Positions 1-8,804 of a stretch of DNA of 64,000 nucleotides are shown here, one piece after another; the first letter of the stretch is position 1, and the number at the start of each line of letters is the position of its first letter. Origin of the DNA: Candidatus Saccharimonadota bacterium (GTDB taxonomy: Bacteria > Patescibacteriota > Saccharimonadia > Saccharimonadales > Saccharimonadaceae). The translations under genes were made by a program, and so were the position numbers. The DNA is taken from contig CAJPOP010000002.1 of the NCBI GenBank assembly GCA_905372305.1, positions 76,357-140,356 on the forward strand, in the 5' to 3' direction. The notes below the pieces were generated by a model. That model was not told the DNA's origin, ran no database searches, and worked only from the letters and a program-made list of their open reading frames with translations.

Positions 1-1237
1 TATTCGCCGCTCTGACGCTGTTATAGCCATTAAGAGCAGCGGTTACATTCGGCGCCAGCTGGTTAACGCCGTTGTTCAGCGTCGAAACGCCGGTTTGCAA
101 TTGTGCTTGCTGCGTTGACAGACTTTGGGTAAGCATCTGCAAATCTTTAAGCAGCGCAGCCGCCTGAACGCTAATCGTTTGCGTTTTATTAAGCGCCTGG
201 GAAAGCTGGCTAATTTGCGGCAAATTTATGGTTGTCGAACCGCCAGAAGCTACCGCCTGGCTGCCCAAATCTTTCAATACAACACCTGCTGCTGATAAAT
301 CAGCTAAAGACGCTTGCATTGTTTGCGTCAGATCTCGTGCTTCACTCTGCACTTTGCTCTGCTGATTAACAAGCGTCGGCGATGGATTATACACGCTGGT
401 ATTTAATTGATTAAGGCCTGCCTGCAACTGTTTCATACCGTTTGTTAACTGCGCAACTTGCGATTCGCTTGGCAAACCGTTCGACAATTGGCCCAAGCCT
501 GCTTGCAATTGGCGCGATCCATCGCCGAGCCGCGCTAAGCCATTAGCCATCGCTCGCTGATTTACCGCCAATTGTTTAACACCGCCAGTGTAAGTTTGCG
601 CGCCCGCTTGCAGCTGCGTCAAACCGCCGTGCAGTTTAGCTGCGCCGCCCGCTGCTGTCTCCAGACCATCGCCGAGCTTACCGATATTTTCCAACGCACC
701 TTTAGCGTACGCCTGAGTAATTTGCTCAGCCACCGACGTTTTGACTTTTTCAGCCGCTTGATTACTGACCAGCGAACCGATATAGTTCTTGGCTGGCGTA
801 GTCGTGTAGCGAATCACCGCTTGCTGCGGTTGAGCAGCAGTAATCGACGCCGCTTTTGCCGAAAAATCCGTCGGAACAGTCACCACCGCATAGAAATGCC
901 CGCTATTGACCCCATCATCAGCCTGCTGTTTATTCACAAATTCCCAACCCAAATCGTGATTGCTTTTGAGTTTTTGCTCGACCGATTGCCCAATATTGAC
1001 CGTTTGACCGTTCAGCTGCGCGCCTTTGTCTTCATTGACAAATGCCACCGGCAAATTTTTCACCTGCCCATATGGATCCCAAATTGAACCCAAGAAAAAA
1101 CCGCTGTACATAATCGGAATAAACGAAATAACCGCCATCGATAGCAGTAATATTTTGTTTTTACAGAGGTGCTGCCACTCAGCTCGCACCATATTGACGC
1201 GGTGCCTGCTTGACAGCCGCTTTAATTTTTCAACCAT
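1..1237 (-). CDS. YhgE/Pip-type membrane protein, N-terminal part (runs off the window edge)
   Basis: The reading frame is open from the ATG at 1237 to base 1, so the C-terminus lies outside the window. A short basic N-terminus is followed by a transmembrane segment (about residues 25-48, KILLLSMAVISFIPIMYSGF) and an extracytoplasmic domain. From about residue 190 on there are repeated LxxGLxxL-type heptads rich in Gln, Leu, Gly and Asn, the hallmark of the YhgE/Pip family (ABC-2-like exporters and phage infection proteins). The missing part should hold the remaining membrane helices. The ATG overlaps the end of the rrf2 gene (stop at 1230-1232), with a strong AAGGAGGT ribosome site inside rrf2, so the two genes are translationally coupled. 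Substrate unknown; an export or envelope role is inferred from the family. Confidence 0.85.
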   Translation of the reverse strand, partial: MVEKLKRLSSRHRVNMVRAEWQHLCKNKILLLSMAVISFIPIMYSGFFLGSIWDPYGQVKNLPVAFVNEDKGAQLNGQTVNIGQSVEQKLKSNHDLGWEFVNKQQADDGVNSGHFYAVVTVPTDFSAKAASITAAQPQQAVIRYTTTPAKNYIGSLVSNQAAEKVKTSVAEQITQAYAKGALENIGKLGDGLETAAGGAAKLHGGLTQLQAGAQTYTGGVKQLAVNQRAMANGLARLGDGSRQLQAGLGQLSNGLPSESQVAQLTNGMKQLQAGLNQLNTSVYNPSPTLVNQQSKVQSEARDLTQTMQASLADLSAAGVVLKDLGSQAVASGGSTTINLPQISQLSQALNKTQTISVQAAALLKDLQMLTQSLSTQQAQLQTGVSTLNNGVNQLAPNVTAALNGYNSVRAAN

Positions 1238-1664
1238 GCATTACCTCCTTGACAACGTCTTCTAACGTTACCGTTTTTAGATACTCGCTCCACTTCTCTT
1301 GCGCCTCGGAAAAGACTTTTTCAATCATATTCATGCCAATTTCCACCTGGCGAGGCCGCGACGCAAATACCCGCTCGACAATTCCTTGAGGCTGAAAAAA
1401 CGGTGCTTCGCCTTCAATCGCCAGCACCACATCATGCAGCGTCACTTGGCCCATTTCCCGCGCCAAAATGAAACCGCCGCCAGCGCCCTGCGTCGAGGTA
1501 ATCAACCGCGCCACCACCAGCTTGCGGCTAATTTTCTTCAGATAGGTCGGCGATACTGCCATCTTTTCTGCCAAAGCATCGTTGGTTATCGGCGCTTTTC
1601 GCTGCGGGTCAGCCAAAATCGCCATGATACAGCAGGCTTGTTCGACAGCTCCCGATAGTTTCAT
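1230..1664 (-). CDS. Rrf2-family transcriptional regulator
   Basis: 144 residues from the ATG at 1664, chosen because GGAAGGA lies 5 nt upstream; an in-frame extension to 1736 would run through the promoter. It has a winged helix-turn-helix with the family signature (YLKKISRKL, then the GAGGGF wing near residues 60-65) and a dimerisation helix. The cysteine trio that binds Fe-S clusters in IscR/NsrR is absent; the only cysteines are the adjacent pair at 11-12, so cluster sensing is unlikely. It precedes and overlaps the YhgE/Pip gene, its probable target. A 10-bp inverted repeat covering its own -10 element suggests autorepression. Confidence 0.88.
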   Translation of the reverse strand: MKLSGAVEQACCIMAILADPQRKAPITNDALAEKMAVSPTYLKKISRKLVVARLITSTQGAGGGFILAREMGQVTLHDVVLAIEGEAPFFQPQGIVERVFASRPRQVEIGMNMIEKVFSEAQEKWSEYLKTVTLEDVVKEVMHG

Positions 1665-1686
1665 ATTAGTCCTTCCGTAAATTAGA

Positions 1687-1736
1687 TATAGTGGATATCG
1701 ATTATCCACTATACTACGGTTGCTTAATTTTGGCAA
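1687..1736 (-). promoter_or_regulatory. rrf2-yhgE promoter with palindromic operator
   Basis: On the minus strand TTGCCA (1731-1736), a 17-bp spacer and TATAGT (1708-1713) form a good sigma-70 promoter. A perfect inverted repeat, arms TATAGTGGAT at 1687-1696 and ATCCACTATA at 1704-1713 with a 7-bp centre, overlaps the -10 and the start region. This placement is typical of an autorepressor site; binding by the adjacent Rrf2 protein is inferred. Confidence 0.75.
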
Positions 1737-1808
1737 GAGTTTAATAAACGGATTGGGAATAAGCCTCGGCTTTTGAGCAGATATCTATAGGTTGCCAGCG
1801 TGCCAACC

Positions 1809-2393
1809 TTACGATTCAGGATTATTCTGCTGCACAAACGCCGCCGCCCGCATAAAATCATCAATCAGCGTCTGGCGCATACCGCCATTGTACAGCGCCG
1901 CTGCCGGATGATACAGAGGAATCACTACAAACTCCAGCTCATGCAAGCGTACCCGCCGCGGCCGTCCATGATCTTGGCTAATCCTTAATCCAGGAATAAA
2001 ACCGCCGCCGCTGTGCCGCCCTAATGTTAACACCGCTTTTGGCTGAATAATTTCTAATTGCCGCATCAAATACGGCCAAAACTGGCGCTTCTCCTCTGGC
2101 AGCGGGTCGCGGTTATTTGGCGGCCGATACTTCACAATGTTGGTAATATAAACATCTGAGCGCCGCAAACCAGCTGCCGCCAGCATCTCATCGAGGAATT
2201 TACCCGCTGCACCGACGAACGGCTTGCCCTGCAAATCCTCATTCTTGCCCGGCGCTTCGCCGATAAATACGATATCAGCATCAGCATTGCCATCGCCCAT
2301 CACCAGCTGCGTTGCTTGAGCCGCCAATTCCGAACAAATCCCAGCTTCGACAATTTCCGCCGCCAATGCGTCTAATTCAGCTTGCTTATCCAT
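1809..2393 (-). CDS. uracil-DNA glycosylase, family 4/5-like, without Fe-S cysteines
   Basis: 194 residues. Removes uracil from DNA in base excision repair. Motif 1 GEAPG is at 45-49, the GKPFVGAAGK loop at 56-65, the conserved NIVKYRPPNNRDPLPEE segment at about 85-101, and motif 3 HPAAAL starts at His162. Family 4 enzymes normally carry four cysteines for a [4Fe-4S] cluster; only one cysteine (Cys20) is present here, and the positions usually holding Cys in the K-C-RPP and later motif are Tyr89 and Trp106. The fold must be stable without the cluster. The start lies just downstream of the terminator of the next gene, so it probably has its own promoter; no clear ribosome site is visible. Confidence 0.88.
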   Translation of the reverse strand: MDKQAELDALAAEIVEAGICSELAAQATQLVMGDGNADADIVFIGEAPGKNEDLQGKPFVGAAGKFLDEMLAAAGLRRSDVYITNIVKYRPPNNRDPLPEEKRQFWPYLMRQLEIIQPKAVLTLGRHSGGGFIPGLRISQDHGRPRRVRLHELEFVVIPLYHPAAALYNGGMRQTLIDDFMRAAAFVQQNNPES

Positions 2394-2401
2394 AACTTAG
2401 T

Positions 2402-2430
2402 AAAAGCCGCCCCAATTGAAGCGAGGCGGC
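2402..2430 (-). terminator. Rho-independent terminator after the 2443-3405 gene
   Basis: Stem GCCGCC (2406-2411) with GGCGGC (2425-2430), 13-nt loop, followed on the minus strand by TTTT. It separates the proline-rich membrane gene from the glycosylase gene. Confidence 0.75.
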
Positions 2431-2442
2431 CGTATTTTCCTC

Positions 2443-3405
2443 TTACGAATCTTTACCCTTATGCGATAACTCTTCAATCAAATCGTTTACCTCATTCTTG
2501 ATCTGCGCCTCATCAGTCCGCTTGTCGACCGAATTAGTCCATTTTTTATGCGCCGCTTCAAACCGATCGGCAGCATCCATGTATTTATCATAGGCATTTG
2601 AATCGTAAGAGTAGCTGCTTGAACTTTTAGCATTCGCGTAATCTCTTGCTGCTCTCAAATAATTTGCCGCTTCTGTCATCATTTGCTTCGTATCAGCATC
2701 GCTAGTAGAAATATTATCAATGTCAGTAATTGCTTTATTAATATCCGATATTGTTGAAGAGCTGTTAAGCTGTAATGCCTTAAAGAATGCCGGCAATACC
2801 TTTTCTCCTAGTTCAATTGAAAAATCAATCATCTTATTGAACTTATCGCGCTTTTCGTTTAACTTATCCCATTTTTCTTTTACTTTTTTATCGCCGGTAA
2901 TTGCCTTCATCTTGCTGAGTTTGTTAAATTTCTCATCCAGCGTCTTCTTTGACTTTTTCAGCGAATCAATTGTGCTTGAGTTATTTGCCCCTTTTGTACT
3001 CGACGAAAACAAAGCATATGTTTTATCCGAAATATCCGAATAAGCAGTGTGTGCTTCATCCAGCACTTTCTGCGCCTCCATATAATCTTTGTCCGATGGA
3101 CCAGAGAACACAATCAAAGACACAACTATTGCTACGACTATCAAGACAAGTCCGACGACTCCGCCGATAATCCCCCATAATAGACCTTTATTTATTCTTT
3201 TTGGCGGCATTTGATACGGCTGCATTGGCTGCTGCATCATCGGCTGCATCGGTGCTTGACCAGGCATCGGCGGCTGGCCGCCAGGTACTGGCTGCGGCGG
3301 CGTCAATTGCTGCTGCGGCTGCCCGTACTGTTGGGGCGAAGTTGGCGGACCCTGTGGCGGTGCCGGCTGGAATGGCATTTGAGGCGATTGCGGTTGTTCG
3401 TTCAT
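2443..3405 (-). CDS. membrane-anchored protein with Pro/Gln-rich cytoplasmic tail (paralogue 1)
   Basis: 320 residues of unknown function. Residues 1-70 are a Pro/Gln/Met-rich tail with repeats such as PGQAPMQP and the block PVPGGQPPMPGQ; one transmembrane helix follows at about 73-100, then about 220 residues that are Lys/Ser-rich, mostly helical and probably external. No catalytic motif is seen. The neighbour at 3493-4374 has the same plan, with nearly identical tail blocks and the shared KG-LWGIIGG entry to the helix, so the pair is a tandem duplication. The outer domains have diverged far more than the tail and helix. The ribosome site AAAGGAG precedes the ATG. A surface-structural or anchoring role is only an inference. 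Confidence 0.75.
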   Translation of the reverse strand: MNEQPQSPQMPFQPAPPQGPPTSPQQYGQPQQQLTPPQPVPGGQPPMPGQAPMQPMMQQPMQPYQMPPKRINKGLLWGIIGGVVGLVLIVVAIVVSLIVFSGPSDKDYMEAQKVLDEAHTAYSDISDKTYALFSSSTKGANNSSTIDSLKKSKKTLDEKFNKLSKMKAITGDKKVKEKWDKLNEKRDKFNKMIDFSIELGEKVLPAFFKALQLNSSSTISDINKAITDIDNISTSDADTKQMMTEAANYLRAARDYANAKSSSSYSYDSNAYDKYMDAADRFEAAHKKWTNSVDKRTDEAQIKNEVNDLIEELSHKGKDS

Positions 3406-3444
3406 GAATTCTCCTTTTTTCTTTTTTATACCAAAAGTATACCA

Positions 3445-3473
3445 AAAAACGCCCCGTCTGGCGAGGCGTTTTT
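3445..3473 (-). terminator. terminator between the two proline-rich paralogues
   Basis: Perfect stem AAAAACGCC (3445-3453) with GGCGTTTTT (3465-3473) and an 11-nt loop. U-runs exist on both strands; it lies after the stop of the 3493-4374 gene, so it mainly serves the minus strand. Confidence 0.85.
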
Positions 3474-3492
3474 AATGATCTGCTAAAATCGA

Positions 3493-4374
3493 CTATTTAT
3501 TAGCTTTTTCCTCTAGGATATTCTTAAAATCACTATATGAGTCGTCCAACGCTTTCGTATCAGCACTTTTTGACATGGATGAAATAAGCGACGATGTGCT
3601 TGGATATTTCGGGTATGTCGGATAAGCCGATGAAGTATCTTTACTGCTGTATCTTTTAGCTACGTCTACGTAATATTTCTTCAGCGCCGAATAGTATTCT
3701 GACATACTTTTAGCAAATTCTGACACCTTTGAATTACCGGATTTTTCCATATCTTTCAACGTTTTAATACAGTCTTTCGTTTTTTCGTCGAATTCTTTTG
3801 CCACCTCGTCGCCAGTCTTCGTTGTGTAGCTCACGCTTACATAGGCTTTGCAAACTTTTGCATACTTTCTGTAGGAGCCTATACCCTCGGCAGCTTCAGC
3901 TAACTGTTTCTTGCTTTTATTCCATTCGTCAATGTACTTATCGTAGGCAGTTTTCAGTTCTTTGTCTTTAAGAGCTTTGTGCGAATCTATTTTTTTATGA
4001 TATTCGTCAATCTTTTCTATAGCCTTATCAACATTCTTTTTATAATTATCAGGATCTGAACTCATACCTCCAGAGATGTCCGACCGGTTAAAACTATTAA
4101 TCGTCGATACCAAGTCTTTATAGTCTTCCTTGCTTGGGCCGCCTAAAAAGACAATAGCCAAAATTACTGCTACGACAACTACCACCAGGCCGATTGAACC
4201 GCCGATAATCCCCCACAGGACGCCTTTACTCATTTTTTTCTTTGGCGGCATTTGATACGGCGGTGTACCGGGCTGCGCTGGTGTCTGACCAGGCATCGGC
4301 GGCTGGCCGCCAGGTACTGGCTGCGGCGCTGGCTGAACTGGCGCTTGTTTCTGCTGGTTATTACTATTATCCAT
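3493..4374 (-). CDS. membrane-anchored protein with Pro/Gln-rich cytoplasmic tail (paralogue 2)
   Basis: 293 residues. Same architecture as the next gene: a Pro/Gln-rich tail (1-45) with PVPGGQPPMPGQ, a single transmembrane helix (about 50-77), then a Lys/Ser/Tyr-rich helical domain ending in a Ser/Tyr/Pro-rich stretch (SAYPTYPKYPSTSS near 250). GAGGAGTATGG places a GAGGAG ribosome site directly before the ATG. The gene ends in its own terminator, so each paralogue may be transcribed separately. Function unknown. The external helical domain could contact the host or scaffold the envelope, but nothing in the sequence proves it. Confidence 0.75.
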   Translation of the reverse strand: MDNSNNQQKQAPVQPAPQPVPGGQPPMPGQTPAQPGTPPYQMPPKKKMSKGVLWGIIGGSIGLVVVVVAVILAIVFLGGPSKEDYKDLVSTINSFNRSDISGGMSSDPDNYKKNVDKAIEKIDEYHKKIDSHKALKDKELKTAYDKYIDEWNKSKKQLAEAAEGIGSYRKYAKVCKAYVSVSYTTKTGDEVAKEFDEKTKDCIKTLKDMEKSGNSKVSEFAKSMSEYYSALKKYYVDVAKRYSSKDTSSAYPTYPKYPSTSSLISSMSKSADTKALDDSYSDFKNILEEKANK

Positions 4375-4408
4375 ACTCCTCCTCGTTAACCTCCTCTTAG
4401 TATACCAT

Positions 4409-6526
4409 TTACAACCCGATCATCGTCAAGTTAATCTTACCGCGCTCATCGATGCCGGTAATTTTCACGCGAACGGTTTGTCCTTCCTTGACCACATCAG
4501 TCACCTTAGCCACGCGGTGATCGGCCAGCTTCGAGATATGCACCATCCCGTCAATCCCCGGCAAGATATTCACAAACGCCCCGAAATCTTTGATACTGAC
4601 CACTCTGCCTTCGTAGATTTTGCCAACTTCTGGCTCTTCGACCAGGCTTTTAATCCAGTTGAGCGCCTTCTCAATCGATTCGCCGTTCGGACTGGCGATG
4701 GTAATCAAGCCGTCTTCCTTGATATCAACCTCAGCACCAGTCTCGCTAGTAATCTTGTTAATCACCTCGCCGCCTTTGCCAATGACCGCGCCAATTTTAT
4801 CCGGATCAATCTTTAGCTTTTCAATCCGCGGCGCGTACGGGCTAAGTGCTTCACGCGGCGCTGGCAAAATACTCAGCATATGGTCAAGAATAAATGCCCG
4901 GCCCGCCTTACTCTGCTCAATCGCTTGGCGCAGCACTGCCACCGGCAAACCATGCACTTTCATATCCATCTGTAGCGCCGTGATGCCCTTGGCTGTACCA
5001 GTCACCTTGAAATCCATATCGCCGGCAAAGTCCTCGGCATCTGCAATATCACTCAGTACGTACGGCGTATCACCGTCCATCATTAAACCCATAGCAATGC
5101 CGCTAACCGGCGCCGTCAAGGGCACGCCAGCATCCATCAGCGCCAGACAGCTTGAACAGGTCGCTGCCATCGACGTCGAACCGTTTTGGCTCATAATTTC
5201 AGTGACGCTACGAATAGCGTATGGGAAGTCTTCTTCACTCGGCAGCACTGGCGTCAAGGCTCGTTCCGCCAAGTAGCCGTGACCAATTTCGCGCCGGCCT
5301 GGACTGCCCATCCGCTTAACCTCGCCAACCGTATAACCTGGCGCATTGTAATGATGCATATAGCGCCGCTCGCCGTCGTTGACCTCCATAGTATCAACCA
5401 GCTGCGCGTAACTCAGCGGTGCCAAGGTCACGATATTCATACCCTGCGTCACGCCGCGGGTGAACAAGCTCGAACCGTGCGCTCGCGGCAATAAACCAAC
5501 CTCTGAGCTTAGCGGGCGAATTTCCGTCAAAGCGCGGCCATCCGGGCGCTTGCCGTCCTCGACGATACCGCGGCGAACATCTTTGTGCAACGCCAAGGTA
5601 AATGCTTCATCGTATTCGTCGCGTACTTCGTCGTATTCCTCAGCGCCCAAACCCAGCTTTTCGGCCATCGCTTCGTGAAATGCCCAGCGGATTTCGTTAA
5701 CTACCTCGTTGCGCTCCGGATACGGCCGGCGGATTTTCTCGCCTAATTTGCCATCAACCCACTCGTCAGCCGTCTGCTGAATTGCTTCGTCGGGTAAGAC
5801 TAATTCATATTCTTGTGCGGCTGGTGCAACTTTGGCTGCTAATTCCCGCTGCAAGGCAATCGCTGGCTGCATCATCTGGTGCGCCCAGGCCATGGCGTCG
5901 ACGATCACCTCTTCTGATACTTCCTTGGCGCCGGCTTCCACCATGGTGATGCCGCTCTCAATACCCGCCACCACCAGGTCCAAATCAGATTGCTGGCGCT
6001 CCTCGGGCGTCAAAAAGGCCTTAAACTCGCCATTCACGCGGCCCACCCGCAGGCCCGCCACCGGCCCGTCAAACGGCGTGCCGGTCAGCATCAAGGCGCT
6101 CGACGCTGCAATCATCGCCACCACGTCCGGGCGGAAATCCGGATCCATACTCAGCACCGTCGCCACGACTTGCACTTCTTGGCGGTAGCCCTTTGGAAAT
6201 AGCGGCCGAATCGGACGGTCAATCAACCGACCGATCAGTACTGCTTCGTCGCTGGGACGGCCTTCGCGCTTAATAAACCGCGAGCCAGAAATTTTACCCG
6301 CCGCATAAAACCGCTCTTCATAATCAATCGACAGCGGGAAATAGTCCAGCTGCACCGGCCGGCTGCCTACCTGAGCACTGCCCAACACCACCGTATCGCC
6401 ATAGCGCACCAGTACGCTGCCCGTCGTCCGGAAACCAACTCGGTTGACCTCCAGCGTCAGCGGCCGGCCGCACAGCTCGGTGGTAACGCTAAAAATCTCC
6501 TTGCCGCTCGGGTTAATAATTGCCAT
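4409..6526 (-). CDS. pnp: polyribonucleotide nucleotidyltransferase (PNPase)
   Basis: 705 residues, the usual family length. Phosphorolytic 3'-to-5' exoribonuclease of mRNA decay, working as a homotrimer in the cytoplasm. Two RNase PH-like domains (about 10-230 and 310-545) contain the SRFIKREGRPSDEA and RPIRPLFP motifs and the conserved second-core segment; a KH domain with GKGGEVINKI follows at about 560-630 and an S1 domain with GRVVSIKDFGAFVNILPG at about 635-705. AGAGG lies before the ATG. In many bacteria pnp follows rpsO directly; here sortase, a transposon remnant and a hypothetical gene lie between. Confidence 0.97.
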   Translation of the reverse strand: MAIINPSGKEIFSVTTELCGRPLTLEVNRVGFRTTGSVLVRYGDTVVLGSAQVGSRPVQLDYFPLSIDYEERFYAAGKISGSRFIKREGRPSDEAVLIGRLIDRPIRPLFPKGYRQEVQVVATVLSMDPDFRPDVVAMIAASSALMLTGTPFDGPVAGLRVGRVNGEFKAFLTPEERQQSDLDLVVAGIESGITMVEAGAKEVSEEVIVDAMAWAHQMMQPAIALQRELAAKVAPAAQEYELVLPDEAIQQTADEWVDGKLGEKIRRPYPERNEVVNEIRWAFHEAMAEKLGLGAEEYDEVRDEYDEAFTLALHKDVRRGIVEDGKRPDGRALTEIRPLSSEVGLLPRAHGSSLFTRGVTQGMNIVTLAPLSYAQLVDTMEVNDGERRYMHHYNAPGYTVGEVKRMGSPGRREIGHGYLAERALTPVLPSEEDFPYAIRSVTEIMSQNGSTSMAATCSSCLALMDAGVPLTAPVSGIAMGLMMDGDTPYVLSDIADAEDFAGDMDFKVTGTAKGITALQMDMKVHGLPVAVLRQAIEQSKAGRAFILDHMLSILPAPREALSPYAPRIEKLKIDPDKIGAVIGKGGEVINKITSETGAEVDIKEDGLITIASPNGESIEKALNWIKSLVEEPEVGKIYEGRVVSIKDFGAFVNILPGIDGMVHISKLADHRVAKVTDVVKEGQTVRVKITGIDERGKINLTMIGL

Positions 6527-6803
6527 AGATCCTCTCTTTCTCGCAAAGACAGTAACAGGTGTATGCGTGCTGGTTTACTATCAACACACCACACATCCAT
6601 CACCGTCTGCGGGTTATATTCGCGCCTTTTATTATATCACAGCGCTGCTGTACGCTTTAACTTTATAAGAAAGCCTACCAGACGCAATCCGCTCTGAAAA
6701 TCAATCTCCTTCGATGAACGGCAGCTCACTATACAATACACGTTACATTTGCTCCTATGGCGCCTGGCCTAACCGTTTAACTCTGCTTGCTGCTTCGTAT
6801 TTC
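6527..6803 (-). promoter_or_regulatory. pnp upstream region
   Basis: A TATAAT-like -10 for the minus strand lies at 6631-6636, giving a pnp leader of about 95 nt, unlike the leaderless genes elsewhere in the window. Leader-mediated autoregulation of pnp is known in other bacteria; no specific stem-loop is clear here. Nothing else is visible between about 6660 and 6803, where the next minus-strand gene ends. Confidence 0.5.
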
Positions 6804-8003
6804 CTACAAATCAGCCAGCTCTCTAGCGTCCGGATTTTCGCCACGCAATACGGCGTGAACACGCTTATCAGCCTTATAGGTTGCCGGAATCTCTCCTAGC
6901 GCTTTTAGGACATTCTCTGGGCTTGACGGCCTATACGGCGAGACAGGGGGAGCAATGACCATATCCCTTGTCCCGGGGTGTTCCAATATCCGAATAGCGA
7001 CATCAGTAGCGGCTCGAAGATAGTGCGGTAAATTTGCAACGATGCTGAGAGGATGCTCTTTATTGCGCTCTAGGACACCTAAATCTAGTAGTTCTTTGAT
7101 CTGACTATCACTCGTTGGCCGTGGAACACCGCGCTTTCTCGGTACTGCAGCAGCATTTAGCAATGTTGCGCGAGTTCCATCAAGCAAGTGATACGTTACC
7201 AAGACATTTTCTCGATCCGGAACACCCGGTATACTTGGCTGGTTGCCGCTAGGCGCAATCTCCTCAATACCATTCTCCCAGTCAATTAAGCCATGCCTAT
7301 CAAAGTAAGCCTCAAGACCCAGCCGTCCAATCGCCAGCTCCGTAGCGAATGCCTCATCCCAACTACCAGCCTCAACCTTTTTGCGTAGCTCATCCCGCAG
7401 CCAAGGTGATTTTTCCTTGAGCCTATCCATGTCAACACCGCCAAGCGATCTTGATACCGCCGACAAAATAGCATCAGGATCTTTTTCGGTTGGTATGCCA
7501 TTCCAGCGCTGACGCTGTCCGACCAGTAAATACGTATCCCGAACAGCAATATCTCGTGGATTTTCACCTCGTGCAGCTTGTAGACGTCTTGGCATCTCTC
7601 CCGCTGATCCGCCTAGAATAATACTGTTACCATACTCTACAGTAGTATCGGCCGGATTTGACTCTAGAAAACGCATATCGCCATAATGCAGCTGTTTAGC
7701 CAACGGTTGCAACCTAGGATAGTTTTCCTCATTGACCCGCACCTTACCGTCGCCACCCTCCATAGTACCATGCTGAACACCCATAAAGCGCGCCCACATG
7801 AAATCTCGCGAATCTGACGCCAACTCACCACCACTTTCAACATCACTAGCAACCGCCTGCGCAGCTTCAGCAAATTGTTGGTTAGAACGGTCTGTTGCGA
7901 TAACGCCTAATATATCAATTATGGCCTGGCGATTTCCTTCGTCAAGAAATTCTCTTTTCGGCACCCAGAGTGGCTCATTGGGAAGTGTAGATTCTCTATT
8001 CAT
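6804..8003 (-). CDS. hypothetical protein, unknown family
   Basis: 399 residues from the ATG at 8003. The frame extends to a TTG at 8039, but that codon overlaps the -35 element, so the ATG at 8003 is the real start: it lies 7 nt after TACAAT and the mRNA should be leaderless. The protein is soluble, with no signal peptide, membrane helix or recognised motif; it is Arg/Asp-rich, with a positively charged PRKRGVPRPTSDSQIKELLDLG segment near residue 290 that could suit a winged-helix-like fold. It lies between pnp and a decayed transposase. I do not recognise the family and assign no function. Confidence 0.7.
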   Translation of the reverse strand: MNRESTLPNEPLWVPKREFLDEGNRQAIIDILGVIATDRSNQQFAEAAQAVASDVESGGELASDSRDFMWARFMGVQHGTMEGGDGKVRVNEENYPRLQPLAKQLHYGDMRFLESNPADTTVEYGNSIILGGSAGEMPRRLQAARGENPRDIAVRDTYLLVGQRQRWNGIPTEKDPDAILSAVSRSLGGVDMDRLKEKSPWLRDELRKKVEAGSWDEAFATELAIGRLGLEAYFDRHGLIDWENGIEEIAPSGNQPSIPGVPDRENVLVTYHLLDGTRATLLNAAAVPRKRGVPRPTSDSQIKELLDLGVLERNKEHPLSIVANLPHYLRAATDVAIRILEHPGTRDMVIAPPVSPYRPSSPENVLKALGEIPATYKADKRVHAVLRGENPDARELADL

Positions 8004-8010
8004 ACAGTGA

Positions 8011-8039
8011 ATTGTAACATAAAAATCATAATAACTCAA
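8011..8039 (-). promoter_or_regulatory. leaderless promoter of the 6804-8003 gene
   Basis: TTGAGT (8034-8039), 17-bp spacer, TACAAT (8011-8016), then 7 nt to the ATG at 8003. Transcription should begin at or next to the start codon. Confidence 0.75.
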
Positions 8040-8141
8040 CCCCTCCGTAAAGGTTCACTACCTTCGCAACATCCTCTGCCTAAAAAAACAGACTATCCTA
8101 CACTAGATTAGTACCACCTAATCAGAAAGGAGTAGCCTGCT

Positions 8142-8760
8142 ATGGCTTATTCTAACAATCCTTACGCTCCAAAGGCTAGACGAGCGGCAGTAGATCTGGT
8201 AATACGCCAAGGCATGAGTATCGCTCAGTAGCGTTAAGCGTACCTTGCGGCGCCAAGGTCTCACAAAACCTATAAGCAAGTGGAAACGGCACCGACCTTA
8301 TGTACCGCGCCCGCTAGCTAATAAACCAGGAGACTTAGTGCAGGTAGACACTATTCATTTCGTGCAAAGAGATGGCGGGCGCTTTTATGTCTATACGCTC
8401 ATAGATCTCTTTTCGCGTGCTGCCTATGCTGAGTATTCTCCCAAATGCAACCAGTAGGCGAGCTTCCATTTTGTTATGTGCGGACAAGATTATCTCGGCA
8501 TCTCGCTGGCGATGCTACAAACCGACAACGGACCAGAGTTTGGCAAATGGTTTCATGACCAGCTGAATTCTAAAGGAATTACCTTGCGCCATTCCAGAGT
8601 GCACAAAAGTAATGACAATGCCCATATTGAGAGATTCAATCGTACTATCCAGGAGGAATGCTTATCTCCAAATATACGTGCATCAATTGTGCCGGAAAGG
8701 ATTTATTGGTATCTCGCATACTACAACCAGTTCAGGCGACACCCAAGCATTAATGGAAAT
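8142..8760 (+). pseudogene. decayed IS481/IS3-like transposase (rve integrase core)
   Basis: Fragments of a DDE transposase. An N-terminal piece (8142-8231, reading MAYSNNPYAPKARRAAVDLV) stops at TAG after 29 codons. The rest of the helix-turn-helix region is missing, and the frame changes. The catalytic core follows from about 8233: LVQVDTIHF gives the first Asp, LQTDNGPEF the second, and NDNAHIERFNRTIQEE the Glu. An in-frame TAG at 8455-8457 interrupts it. The similarity fades near 8760, where the promoter of the sortase gene begins. No terminal inverted repeats were found with confidence. Internal deletion plus stops show a dead insertion between the hypothetical gene and sortase. Confidence 0.85.
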
Positions 8761-8792
8761 ATCCGCTTGATCTATCACACGGATGTATATGT

Positions 8793-8804
8793 TATAATCA
8801 CTCC
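8793..8804 (+). promoter_or_regulatory. extended -10, leaderless promoter of sortase
   Basis: TGT-TATAAT with the -10 at 8793-8798 and 6 nt to the ATG at 8805. No convincing -35 at 17 bp; the TGn extension may compensate. The promoter lies at the 3' edge of the transposase remnant. Confidence 0.7.

Noticed and set aside
3188..3486. Ala-rich and Arg/Leu-rich frames over the proline-rich tail region
   Set aside because: Frame-shadow translations of a repetitive CAG/CCG-rich coding region.
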